From the NCBI GenBank assembly GCA_001799895.1, contig MGUI01000058.1, positions 1-62,390 of the forward strand: 62,390 nt of DNA, read 5' to 3'. The notes under the pieces are model-generated. The model was not told the origin of the DNA. It made no database searches and saw nothing but the letters and a program-made list of their open reading frames with translations. Position 1 is the first letter of the stretch; each line of letters begins with the position of its first letter. This document shows positions 54,402 through 61,863 of the stretch, in pieces. Made by a program: the position numbers and the translations under genes. Origin of the DNA: Elusimicrobia bacterium GWD2_63_28. GTDB taxonomy: Bacteria; Elusimicrobiota; Elusimicrobia; Elusimicrobiales; UBA9959.

Positions 54402-54429
54402 TTAGACACCGTTCGCTGAAAAAAGTTCC
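54402..54429 (-). promoter_or_regulatory. ECF-type promoter for the VIT-VWA gene
   Basis: On the minus strand GGAACTT (from 54429) and GTCTAA (-10, core TCTAA at 54406 to 54402) are separated exactly as in the divergent promoter: 28 bases from first G to last A, with 16 between GAACTT and TCTAA. GAACTT/TCTAA with a 16-base spacer is a typical ECF sigma pattern. Confidence 0.75.
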
Positions 54430-54489
54430 CGGCTATTTTGCTTTTTGCTAAACTTACCCCGGGTAGCCTTCCGCATGAACTATAACTTT

Positions 54490-54517
54490 GGAACTTTTTC
54501 AGCCGCACGGTGTCTAA
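54490..54517 (+). promoter_or_regulatory. ECF-type promoter for the sigma/anti-sigma operon
   Basis: GGAACTT at 54490-54496 and GTCTAA at 54512-54517, with the same spacing and nearly the same intervening sequence as the mirror-image promoter at 54402-54429. It lies ~20 bases before the sigma GTG, with GGAG as Shine-Dalgarno. This indicates an autoregulated ECF sigma factor. Confidence 0.78.
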
Positions 54518-54538
54518 CTGCCGTGGCCGGAGAACGCC

Positions 54539-55078
54539 GTGAACGCTGAAGAGCTGTTCGAGAAATTCTCCCCCATGGTGTACAACCTGGCCCTGCGGCT
54601 GAGCGGCAACAAGGCCGACGCGCAGGACATAGCCCAGGACGCTTTCCTGAAGGCGGTGCGCGGGCTGGGCGACCTGCGCGAGCAGTCTTTCGCCGGCACC
54701 TGGCTGTACCGCATCACCGTGAATGTCTGGAAGAACCGCGTGCGCAGCGAGAAGCGGCGTTCTTTCTGGAAGACTATCTCGCTGGACTGGGGCGGCGGCG
54801 ACGACGAGAAGGCGGCGATGCAGGTGGCGGCCCCGGACGCCCCGGTGGACGCGGCCCTGGAGAAGCAGGACGAGAAAACGGCGCTGGAGGCCGCGCTGGC
54901 GCAGCTGGACCCCGAAGACCGCGCCATGCTGGTGCTGCGCGAGATAGACGGCCGCTCTTACGCCGAGATCTCCGGGATCACGGGAAAGCCGCTGGGCACG
55001 GTGAAGTCGGGCATATCGAGGGCGCGCGAAGCCCTGAGACTTAAAATGGGCGCGCTGTTAAAAGACAATGGAACATAA
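54539..55078 (+). CDS. ECF (sigma-70 family) RNA polymerase sigma factor
   Basis: A 179-residue ECF sigma factor. Region 2 (LRLSGNKADAQDIAQDAFLKA, then TWLYRITVNVWKNRVR) and region 4 (LREIDGRSYAEISGITGKPLGTVKSGISRAR) are clear; regions 1 and 3 are absent. The start is a GTG. The next gene, an anti-sigma factor, overlaps its end by 11 bases. Matching ECF promoters before it and before the divergent VIT-VWA gene define an autoregulated envelope-response circuit. Confidence 0.94.
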   Translation: MNAEELFEKFSPMVYNLALRLSGNKADAQDIAQDAFLKAVRGLGDLREQSFAGTWLYRITVNVWKNRVRSEKRRSFWKTISLDWGGGDDEKAAMQVAAPDAPVDAALEKQDEKTALEAALAQLDPEDRAMLVLREIDGRSYAEISGITGKPLGTVKSGISRAREALRLKMGALLKDNGT

Positions 55079-55976
55079 TCTTTGCAGGGAAAACCTTTCG
55101 GCCTACTACGACGGCGAACTGCCGCCGCAGGAGCGCGCCGCGCTGGAAGCGCATTTGGCGAATTGCCCGGAATGCCGCGCCGAGCTGGCCCAGCTGGGCG
55201 CCGTGTCGAAGATGGTGAAGACGCACGGCCTGGAGCCGGTGCCGCCGGCGCTGAAGGAAGCCGTGCTGGGCGCGCCGCGCCCCGCCCCCCGCCCCTGGCT
55301 GAAGCCGGTGCTGGCCCTGTCCACCGCCGCGGCCGGCGTGCTGATAATGCTGCACCTGACTAAAACGCCCGACGAGGTCCTTTCCCCCGCCCTCGGCTTC
55401 AGCGCGCGCCAGATGAGCGGCATGGCTATGTCAGCCCCGGACGCCGAGCCGGACAAGTCCTACCCTGCCCCGGCCGCCGGCCAGGCCGGCCCTTCCACAG
55501 AAGGCGCCGCGGCGAGTTCCGGTCTTTTCCAGGCAAGCGGTCAGGCGGTAATACCGGGCGTGGCCGCCACGCGGGGCAGCTACGCGCAGGCGAAATTCGC
55601 CGGCGCCCGGGTTTCAGATCTTAGCGCCGGCGGGGCCGGCGGGACGTCATACAAATCCGAAGCCCCCGCCCCGGCCGCTGAATTCCGCGGCCCGGTCTGG
55701 GTTTATGTCTCCGGCGGGGCGTCGCGCCAGCGGGTCACAGCCCGAATGGTGGAAGAACTGACCTTCCTGGAGAAGACCGGCACCCCCTCCGCCGCGGCCG
55801 AGCCCGGCAATTTGGTCTTCATAAAGAAAGACGGCACCCGGAAGACACTCACCGAAAAAGACTGTTCCCTGGGCTTCATCTTCTTCGACGGGGTGAAAGA
55901 CCCCTACGTGGTAACCGACTCCGTCTCCATAACCAGCCAGTACACCAAGTACTTCGGCGTTTCTTCCCCCCAATAA
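55068..55976 (+). CDS. Zinc-binding anti-sigma factor with extracytoplasmic domain
   Basis: A 302-residue protein. An N-terminal ZAS-type anti-sigma domain has C6, H29, C33 and C36 (HLANCPEC), then a single membrane span (~85-103) and a periplasmic Ala/Pro/Gly-rich domain that presumably senses stress. The C-terminal ~90 residues contain a small folded segment. It overlaps the sigma gene by 11 bases, so the two are co-translated and it should hold that sigma factor inactive. Confidence 0.88.
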   Translation: MEHNLCRENLSAYYDGELPPQERAALEAHLANCPECRAELAQLGAVSKMVKTHGLEPVPPALKEAVLGAPRPAPRPWLKPVLALSTAAAGVLIMLHLTKTPDEVLSPALGFSARQMSGMAMSAPDAEPDKSYPAPAAGQAGPSTEGAAASSGLFQASGQAVIPGVAATRGSYAQAKFAGARVSDLSAGGAGGTSYKSEAPAPAAEFRGPVWVYVSGGASRQRVTARMVEELTFLEKTGTPSAAAEPGNLVFIKKDGTRKTLTEKDCSLGFIFFDGVKDPYVVTDSVSITSQYTKYFGVSSPQ

Positions 55977-55981
55977 ACAGC

Positions 55982-56004
55982 CAGGGCCGGTACTCCCGGC
56001 CCTG
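55982..56004. terminator. Bidirectional hairpin between convergent genes
   Basis: A 9-bp perfect GC stem (55982-55990 with 55996-56004) with a 5-base loop lies just after the anti-sigma stop and before the end of the convergent minus-strand gene. It has no T-tract. Position and symmetry suit a shared terminator. Confidence 0.5.
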
Positions 56005-56030
56005 CTGCATCCGCGTGGTAACGAATCAGT

Positions 56031-56636
56031 TCAGTTGGCTTTCTCTTTGGACGTCCAGAAGCCTTTGAAGACATAGCCGATCTTGACGCCGAGGCCGGAC
56101 TTCAGGGATCCGGCCCGGCCCCCGCCCACATTGTCCAGGTCTATGTCGGCCAGGCGCCAGTAAATGTCGAAGGTAAAGCCCTCCGGGGCGGAGGTGTATT
56201 CCTCCGTGGTGTAGAGCAGCCCGGCCGACAGCACCGGGGCCATGTAGAGCGTGGCGTCCGACAGGCCGAATTCGCCCAGGCCGGCGGCGGTGAAGCGCAA
56301 TGGTTTACCCGGCGTCTTGGGGCTGGTGTACTGCATGCCGGCCAGCAGGGCCAGCATATAGAAAGTATTCCTGCCGGCCACGGGGCTGTCCACCTTTACG
56401 CTAGCCAATTGCAGCCCGGCGGTTTTGGCAAAAGTCTGATGCCCCACCGCGCGCAGGCCCAGGCCCCAGGGCTTTACGCTTTCGGTGCCGGCGCCGGAAA
56501 TTGAAAGGTTTTGCGCCGCCGGCAGCACCATATAATACTCGTTAGCCGAAACCCAGGAGTATTCGGGCTTGGCCGCAGCCGCAGGGCTGACGCCGGCCGC
56601 GAGTATCGCCAGGAATAATAAGTCCGTTGTTTTCAT
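56031..56636 (-). CDS. Outer-membrane beta-barrel-like protein of unknown function
   Basis: A 201-residue protein with a signal peptide (cleavage near AAAAKP) and alternating hydrophobic/polar beta-strand-like segments with aromatic ends (FYMLALLAGMQYTS, YMAPVLSAGLLYTT, GVKIGYVFKGFW), suggesting a small outer-membrane barrel. No named family is recognised. AAGGGGG precedes the ATG at a good distance. A role with the neighbouring ECF system is possible but not shown. Confidence 0.65.
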   Translation of the reverse strand: MKTTDLLFLAILAAGVSPAAAAKPEYSWVSANEYYMVLPAAQNLSISGAGTESVKPWGLGLRAVGHQTFAKTAGLQLASVKVDSPVAGRNTFYMLALLAGMQYTSPKTPGKPLRFTAAGLGEFGLSDATLYMAPVLSAGLLYTTEEYTSAPEGFTFDIYWRLADIDLDNVGGGRAGSLKSGLGVKIGYVFKGFWTSKEKAN

Positions 56637-56668
56637 ACAGTCCCCCTTAGTCTGAATACGCCGCCCAG

Positions 56669-58414
56669 CTACCTGTCGCAGGCCCAGGCTGCGGCTTCCT
56701 GCAGGCCCGGCAGCGCCGGGTTCAGCGCCACGCTGACGCAGCGGCGCCCGTCGGACAATAAAGCCTGGCGGTACCAGCGGTTCAGGAAGCCGGCCACCGG
56801 GTCGAACCTGAAAGCCGCTTCGAACGACGGCAGGGCCTTGTAGTTGCCCTCCAGGCCGCTGTGCTCAAAAGTGTAATCCGAGAGGGGCATTACTTTTATG
56901 GCCTCCCCCTCCACCAGGGCCCCGCGGTATTCCACCAGGGGCTCGGTGGTAAGGGCCAGCACGCGGCTGCCCAGCACCACCCCGCAGTCGCCCTGGCAGG
57001 CCGCCGCGGCTGAGCTGGCCGGCGCGTCGGCCAGCACCACGCCCCGGCCGGCGGCGGTCAGTTTAAAATCCCCCGAGGCGTTGCCCGCCGCGTTCAGGGC
57101 GGCTGCAACCTCGCGCTTCTCGGGGTGATAGGCCGCCAGCCAGAGCTGCGCGGCGCCTCCGGACGTCGGGGGCGCGGCGGTAAAGGCCAGCAGGATGGAA
57201 TCCTCACCGGAGCCGAAAGCGGCCACGGCGCAGGCGCTGGAGCCGGCCACCTCCCGGATCTCGCCCGGGCCCACGCCGGTAAAGTGTACGCCGCGCCCGT
57301 CGGCTATCCACCAGGTGCGGGTCTTGTCCGGGTCGTCGCCGGGCAGCGGCAGCATCAGAATTTCGAAGGAGCGCCCCTTCCACACACAAGGCAGCGTGGC
57401 GGCCGCCGTAGAGCTGAAGAGCTTCTCCGGCTGGATGCGGAAACCCGGGTCTATGCGGTCCAGCGCCGCCGCCGCCAGCCAGCGGTCGGCCTCGCGCGGC
57501 GCCGACAGCAGGCTCCGGAAGACCGGGACGGCAAAGTCGGCCACGGTGCCCTTGCGGGGCAGGGCGCTTACCGCCGAGAAAGACACAGCCGGCAGCACGC
57601 GCCCCAGTTTGGCCGCGGCGGCCGCCGCCTCGGGCGACTGGGCCCGGCTCTGTATGGCGGGCACGGCGGCCTGACCGGCCGCGCGCAGCCGGGGCCACCA
57701 GTAGGTCCCCATGGCCACCCCGCCCAGCAGCAGCGTCAGTATGAACCAGGAGCGGGCCAGCGACGGGGCCGCGCCGCCGCCTGTGCGGCTGAAATCGAAA
57801 CGCACGGGCAGCGCCTTTATGATCTTCAGGCGGTACAGCAGCGGGCTCAGGCCGAAGGCTATCTCGGAGACGGCCATGGTGACCAGCGAGACCACCGCCA
57901 CCAGCACGGTGATGCCCGTCATCACATTGCCCCAGCCGCCGGCCGCGAACAGCTCCAGCACGCGGTGGAATTCCGCCAGGCCGGGCTGCCGCGCCAGGCC
58001 GGGCGCCCGGGCGAAGAAGAGATAGGCGCAGACCCCAAGGAAGAAAGCGATGGCCGTATTGGGCTTGAGCCGCCGTGTGCGCAGGTCGGTGAAGGTTACG
58101 CCCAGCATGATGTACATGAAGCCGAAGCCGCAGACCTGCCGCCAGAGCAGCGAGGGATGCCACTGGCCCTGGAGCGCGGTGTAGAACATCATGCCGGCGT
58201 AGACGACGGACAGGATGATGGCGTAGAAGGCGCTGAGCAGGGCGCCGACCTCGTCGAACAGGAGGCGCTTGAGGCCCGCCATCGCCAAATCGGCCAGGCG
58301 GGCCAGCATCCAGAACATGGCGCTGATGCTGCTCAGTGTGCGGAAAGGCACCAGCAGCGCCTGGAACTCGGGCGAGTTCCAGATTGCTTGCGCTTGTGCC
58401 AGGTAGGTTTCCAT
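56669..58414 (-). CDS. Large membrane protein of unknown function
   Basis: A 581-residue protein with about six membrane spans in the first 245 residues, then a ~330-residue soluble domain that is beta-rich with Trp/Asp motifs and a short CQGDC segment. No recognised family. An FTDLRTRRLKP segment sits between spans 3 and 4. The stop lies ~30 bases after the next gene's start on the same strand, and the J-domain gene begins about 7 bases upstream of its ATG, so these envelope proteins form one transcript. Confidence 0.7.
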   Translation of the reverse strand: METYLAQAQAIWNSPEFQALLVPFRTLSSISAMFWMLARLADLAMAGLKRLLFDEVGALLSAFYAIILSVVYAGMMFYTALQGQWHPSLLWRQVCGFGFMYIMLGVTFTDLRTRRLKPNTAIAFFLGVCAYLFFARAPGLARQPGLAEFHRVLELFAAGGWGNVMTGITVLVAVVSLVTMAVSEIAFGLSPLLYRLKIIKALPVRFDFSRTGGGAAPSLARSWFILTLLLGGVAMGTYWWPRLRAAGQAAVPAIQSRAQSPEAAAAAAKLGRVLPAVSFSAVSALPRKGTVADFAVPVFRSLLSAPREADRWLAAAALDRIDPGFRIQPEKLFSSTAAATLPCVWKGRSFEILMLPLPGDDPDKTRTWWIADGRGVHFTGVGPGEIREVAGSSACAVAAFGSGEDSILLAFTAAPPTSGGAAQLWLAAYHPEKREVAAALNAAGNASGDFKLTAAGRGVVLADAPASSAAAACQGDCGVVLGSRVLALTTEPLVEYRGALVEGEAIKVMPLSDYTFEHSGLEGNYKALPSFEAAFRFDPVAGFLNRWYRQALLSDGRRCVSVALNPALPGLQEAAAWACDR

Positions 58415-58420
58415 CGCGGG

Positions 58421-58834
58421 CTATTTCCCCTTCGTCAATTCCTGATAGGCCGCCTGGATTTCCTTAAATCTTTTGTGCGCCAGTTCCTTGAACTCTTCGC
58501 CGAGGTGGCTGACTTTGTCGGGATGGTATTTATTGGCCAGCTCCCGGTAGGCGTGCTTTATTTCCTCGTCGGAGGCCCCCTCGGGCACGCCCAGCACCGC
58601 GTAGGGGCTCTGCCCTTCAACGCTGTCAGTCTTCGCGCGGGACGCCTCTTCTTTTTCCCCGGGGCTGCCGGCGAGGCGGCGCTTCAGGGCGGGCCTGTAG
58701 ATTAAATACCAGTACAGGCCCAGCACCACCAGCACGTCGTCTATCATGCCGAAACGCCCCAGGGCCCGCTCCGGCAGCAGGTCGAACGGGATCAGGATAT
58801 AAAGAACCGAAAGGGCGTAAAACCAGAGTCTCAT
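58421..58834 (-). CDS. DUF1232-J-domain membrane co-chaperone
   Basis: A 137-residue protein combining an N-terminal DUF1232-like membrane hairpin (LIPFDLLPERALGRFGMIDD) with a C-terminal J-domain (PYAVLGVPEGASDEEIKHAY, HPD at 104-106). J-domains stimulate DnaK ATPase; the membrane anchor would recruit DnaK to the inner face of the membrane, perhaps to help the large membrane protein encoded next. No zinc-finger or client-binding domain is present, so it is not DnaJ itself. Confidence 0.85.
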   Translation of the reverse strand: MRLWFYALSVLYILIPFDLLPERALGRFGMIDDVLVVLGLYWYLIYRPALKRRLAGSPGEKEEASRAKTDSVEGQSPYAVLGVPEGASDEEIKHAYRELANKYHPDKVSHLGEEFKELAHKRFKEIQAAYQELTKGK

Positions 58835-58844
58835 AGGTCAACAG

Positions 58845-60728
58845 CTAAACCAGCGTGGTGAGGGTTTCGGAGATGCCCTTGCGGATCTCGAACCAGAAGT
58901 CCAGCGCGGCGCCGCGGGCGTCGGCCTCGAAGGCCTTTATCCACTTGTCCAGCTCGGGGTTCTTGTCGCCTTCCACGTCGCGCTTGCGCTTCAGGAAGCC
59001 CAGCACGTAGTCTATGTCGCGCTCAGACTCCCAGAACACGGCCACGTTGCGGCTGTTGATGCGCCCGGCGGTAGCCTTTACCACCTCCAGGAAGCGGGCG
59101 GAGTTCCCCCACACGCGCTCCACTATCTCGGGGGCCATCTCCTCGGCCCAGCCGCGATGGAAGCGGCAGAAGCCCAGGTCGTCTATCAGGATCTCCTGTA
59201 TCATCCGGTTGGCGTTCAGGCGGCCCAGCTCGCGCGGCGGCACAAAGTCGAAGCCGTAGTACATGTAGTACTTGCCCATGACGGGCATAGGGCTCATGGC
59301 CCCGGCGTTCCAGTACTGGTTGGGCACCATCCAGCCGTTGCGGGCGTTGGCCAGGAAGACGAATTTACCGCCGATCGCGCGGTTTTTCTCGCGGGACAGG
59401 CGGCGGGCCAGCTTGCGCGCGCCCAGCGACAGGTCCAGCAGGCCGCGGCGCAGCAGGATGGACTCTATCAGCGCTATGCCGAGGTCGGCGTTATGCGCGG
59501 AGTCGCCCACCACGTCGAACTTGTCGGCGTCCCAGCGCGGAGTGGCGCTGACGCCCAGGTCTTCGGGCATGAGCAGCCCGTCGTGCAGGCATTCCATCAG
59601 CCAGCCAAGCACCCCGCCTACAGAGATAGCGTCGAAGCCGGCGCTGTCGGCCGCGTGGTTGAGGCGTTCGGCGGCGCGCTGGTCGAACACGCCGCACAGC
59701 GGGCCCATGGTCTGGTAGGGCTCGTAGTCCTTCTTAAATTTGCCGTTGAGCTTCTTGCAGACGGCCGCGCAGGGCTCGCCGCAGGTGCGCTGCTGCTTGG
59801 TGGCGATGGTCTCCTCGTTGAACTGCTTGAGGTAATGGTCGGTGACGCAGGTCTTATTGAGCGCGGTGCGCTGTTCCTCGCTCCACAGCACGCTGCGGTA
59901 GTTGAAGGCCATCAGCCGCCCCTGCAGCGTGGAATAGTTCACGCCGAAGGTGCCGCCGGTGTTGAACTTGGGGTCGAAGCGGTACTTGGCCGTGGCTTCG
60001 AAGTCCTTGGCCGCCAGCTGTTTCTCGTAGCGCGCCTTGAACCACTCGTCGGCCACGGTGCGGTCCCTGAAATCCTCGTCGAGGCAGGTGCCGCCGTAGA
60101 TGACGGCGCAGATGCCGTGCTCGCGGAACAGTTTGCTGCCGAAGCCGCCGCGGCCCGCCCAGCAGTCGGCGTGGGTGCTATGGCCGTCCTGGTAAGGCGC
60201 GGAGGCGATGGCGCCGAAATCCGTCTCGGCGGCCGAGGGCCCCACGGCCAGCACGCGCGGCGTCTGCTTGAAGTCCCCCGCCCACCGGGCGAAGACCAGA
60301 TCCATCAGGGCGTAGACGCCGCCCTTGTCCCAGACGCTTTTCACGTCTATCGGCACGATTTGCACCTGCACTTCTTCGCCGTGTTCGCGGTTGAGCACCA
60401 GCACCGAGGGCGTAGACGCACGGCCGTGCAGCGACACCATGTTGATGCCCAGGTCGTCGAAGATGAGCCCCGCGCCGCCCATGGCGGACACGTAGAAGCC
60501 GCCCCAGCACGGAGAGTGGCCGGTGAAGATCAGCCGGTTGGAGCCGGGGAAGATGGAGCCCGCCAGCAGGCCGGTGCCGAAGTTCAGCACGCCCTGGCGC
60601 CCCGCCTCGCGGCCGGTCAGGTGCAGGCCCAGGTCCACAGGGCCCCAGAAGGGCCCGACGGGGAAGCGCTCCACGCGGTAAAAAGAAGAAGCGGCGTCTA
60701 TATGCAGCACTTTGAGATGTTTATCCAT
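58845..60728 (-). CDS. Aldehyde:ferredoxin oxidoreductase family protein
   Basis: A 627-residue tungsten- or molybdenum-pterin enzyme of the AOR family. The N-terminal AOR domain, SGHSPCWGG-type GGxxS loop and AGRGG motif are visible. Iron-sulfur ligands are C316-x3-C320-x3-C324 plus a C-terminal Cys in DDLGFCRFHRG; the usual first spacing is C-x2-C, so this one is a variant. The family oxidises aldehydes to acids with ferredoxin, and some members reduce other substrates. The ThiS-like gene is upstream, and its terminal codons (GGA GGC) also serve as this gene's Shine-Dalgarno. The substrate is unknown. Confidence 0.85.
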   Translation of the reverse strand: MDKHLKVLHIDAASSFYRVERFPVGPFWGPVDLGLHLTGREAGRQGVLNFGTGLLAGSIFPGSNRLIFTGHSPCWGGFYVSAMGGAGLIFDDLGINMVSLHGRASTPSVLVLNREHGEEVQVQIVPIDVKSVWDKGGVYALMDLVFARWAGDFKQTPRVLAVGPSAAETDFGAIASAPYQDGHSTHADCWAGRGGFGSKLFREHGICAVIYGGTCLDEDFRDRTVADEWFKARYEKQLAAKDFEATAKYRFDPKFNTGGTFGVNYSTLQGRLMAFNYRSVLWSEEQRTALNKTCVTDHYLKQFNEETIATKQQRTCGEPCAAVCKKLNGKFKKDYEPYQTMGPLCGVFDQRAAERLNHAADSAGFDAISVGGVLGWLMECLHDGLLMPEDLGVSATPRWDADKFDVVGDSAHNADLGIALIESILLRRGLLDLSLGARKLARRLSREKNRAIGGKFVFLANARNGWMVPNQYWNAGAMSPMPVMGKYYMYYGFDFVPPRELGRLNANRMIQEILIDDLGFCRFHRGWAEEMAPEIVERVWGNSARFLEVVKATAGRINSRNVAVFWESERDIDYVLGFLKRKRDVEGDKNPELDKWIKAFEADARGAALDFWFEIRKGISETLTTLV

Positions 60729-60729
60729 A

Positions 60730-60927
60730 TCAGCCTCCGTCGAGCAGTTCCCGGGCTTTCACGCGGGCCTTGTCGGGCAAAATGAGTTTCTTGTAGTCGG
60801 AACGGGGCACGAACTTGCCGTCCACCGTAACGGCCGTCAGCGCGGGGTCGCGCCCCGCCAGCTTCAGCAGTTCCAGCAGCGTCACGCCTTCCGGCGCGGC
60901 TACCGGCTTGTCATCCAGATAGATCAC
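60730..60927 (-). CDS. Small ThiS/MoaD-like sulfur-carrier protein
   Basis: A 65-residue beta-grasp-like protein ending in the di-glycine (LLDGG) required for thiocarboxylation in the ThiS/MoaD family. The core pattern V-T-L-x-E-L-L and VDGKFVPRSDY is typical. Its partner is probably the adjacent AOR's pterin-cofactor pathway, although no MoaE, MoeB or ThiF is in the window. The start is a GTG, with a TAGAAT box ending 6 bases before it, so leaderless expression is likely. Confidence 0.75.
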   Translation of the reverse strand: MIYLDDKPVAAPEGVTLLELLKLAGRDPALTAVTVDGKFVPRSDYKKLILPDKARVKARELLDGG

Positions 60928-60933
60928 CGCTTA

Positions 60934-60939
60934 ATTCTA
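60934..60939 (-). promoter_or_regulatory. TAGAAT box, predicted leaderless GTG start
   Basis: On the minus strand TAGAAT (60939 to 60934) is separated from the GTG at 60927 by exactly 6 bases. There is no Shine-Dalgarno. It is located in the 16-base gap after the DUF6498-type gene. Confidence 0.45.
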
Positions 60940-60943
60940 TATT

Positions 60944-61657
60944 TTAATGCGGCGCAACAGAAGGCTCCGGCGGCGCGGCCTGGCCGGCCGCCTTCCTGCG
61001 CTCAGCCATGTGCGCCTTGACGTCGGTGAAGATCTTCAGCCCGACGAAGATAACCATTACCGGCCCTGTGTTCTGGAACAGGGCCGAGGCGAAAGCGCCC
61101 AGTAGTATGGTCAGGTGCATCACCACCACGCGCGAATAGGGCTGGGCCATGCACTCGGCGGCGCTGGCCTGGCGGAACTCGCCGCTGCCCACGAAATTGA
61201 GGAAGAAGGACGCCCCGTGGCTGAGGAACAGCGCCAGGACGGCCCATTTAACGCCCAGCAGCACCGGCACTAAACTGTGGTCAAGCCCTGCCCCGCCGGT
61301 TTTAAAGCCGCCCAGCACCAGGCCGAACAGGAAGACGCCGTGCACGGCCATGAACATGCCGAAATGGAAGGTGAAAAAGGCGGCTATGAAGATTCGCCCG
61401 CCCAGCAGCAGCACTGACAAAGCGCCGGACGAGCCGGAGTACTGTTCGCCGAGCTGCTGCAGGCGGCCGGACGCCCTGCCCGTTATGGGGCCGGAAGCCA
61501 TAAGTATCTTCAGGATGTTGAAGAAGCCGATGATGGCGGACTCGAACCAGTACAGCGGCAGGATCTCCCGCACGCCCCAGTTCCCCCCCGCCGCCATCCC
61601 CAGCGGGAAGAGGTTGGCCCCTATCAGTATATAAGCCGAAACCGGCAGGTTAAACAT
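60944..61657 (-). CDS. DUF6498-like membrane protein
   Basis: A 237-residue protein with about six membrane spans, an N-terminal NLPVSAYILIGANLFPL span and a conserved LYWFESAIIGFFNILKI block characteristic of the DUF6498 family of unknown function. A Pro/Ala-rich C-terminal tail follows. It lies between the transporter operon and the ThiS-like gene, all on the minus strand. Function unknown. Confidence 0.7.
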   Translation of the reverse strand: MFNLPVSAYILIGANLFPLGMAAGGNWGVREILPLYWFESAIIGFFNILKILMASGPITGRASGRLQQLGEQYSGSSGALSVLLLGGRIFIAAFFTFHFGMFMAVHGVFLFGLVLGGFKTGGAGLDHSLVPVLLGVKWAVLALFLSHGASFFLNFVGSGEFRQASAAECMAQPYSRVVVMHLTILLGAFASALFQNTGPVMVIFVGLKIFTDVKAHMAERRKAAGQAAPPEPSVAPH

Positions 61658-61660
61658 AGG

Positions 61661-61707
61661 TATCGAGGCTTCACCTCCCTATCGAGGCTTCGCCTCGATA
61701 GGGAGGT
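61661..61707. repeat. Palindromic hairpin repeat (copy 2, extended stem)
   Basis: The identical 23-base palindrome of 50080-50102 lies at 61679-61701, here extended to a perfect 16-bp stem (61673-61688 with 61692-61707) around a TTC loop, with a partial copy of the left arm before it (61661-61672). It starts one base after the stop of the small transporter subunit on the minus strand, so it is likely a 3' mRNA-end structure. Confidence 0.78.
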
Positions 61708-61863
61708 TTAGCGGCGGGCGTCGCGGGGGACGTCGTCGTTTTCCACGAAGGAATCCGGCTCCGCCTTGGGCGGGGTGGACACTACCTTCCAGAATAAGTA
61801 CAGGGTGATAACGGTCACCGTGATCTGCGCGCACAGCATCATGGTCAAAGCGCTGTTGCTCAT
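61708..61863 (-). CDS. metS: Small subunit of NSS-family transporter (MetS-like)
   Basis: A 51-residue protein with one membrane span (SALTMMLCAQITVTVITLYL) and a short charged tail, matching the MetS small subunit that accompanies MetP-type sodium:amino-acid transporters. Its ATG overlaps the stop of the large subunit gene (ATGA). Length and topology fit, so confidence rests on family resemblance plus context. Confidence 0.72.
   Translation of the reverse strand: MSNSALTMMLCAQITVTVITLYLFWKVVSTPPKAEPDSFVENDDVPRDARR

Noticed and set aside
59157..60785. A 542-residue plus-strand frame antisense to the AOR gene
   Set aside because: It has shadow-type composition and no motif, and lies entirely over a well-supported gene.
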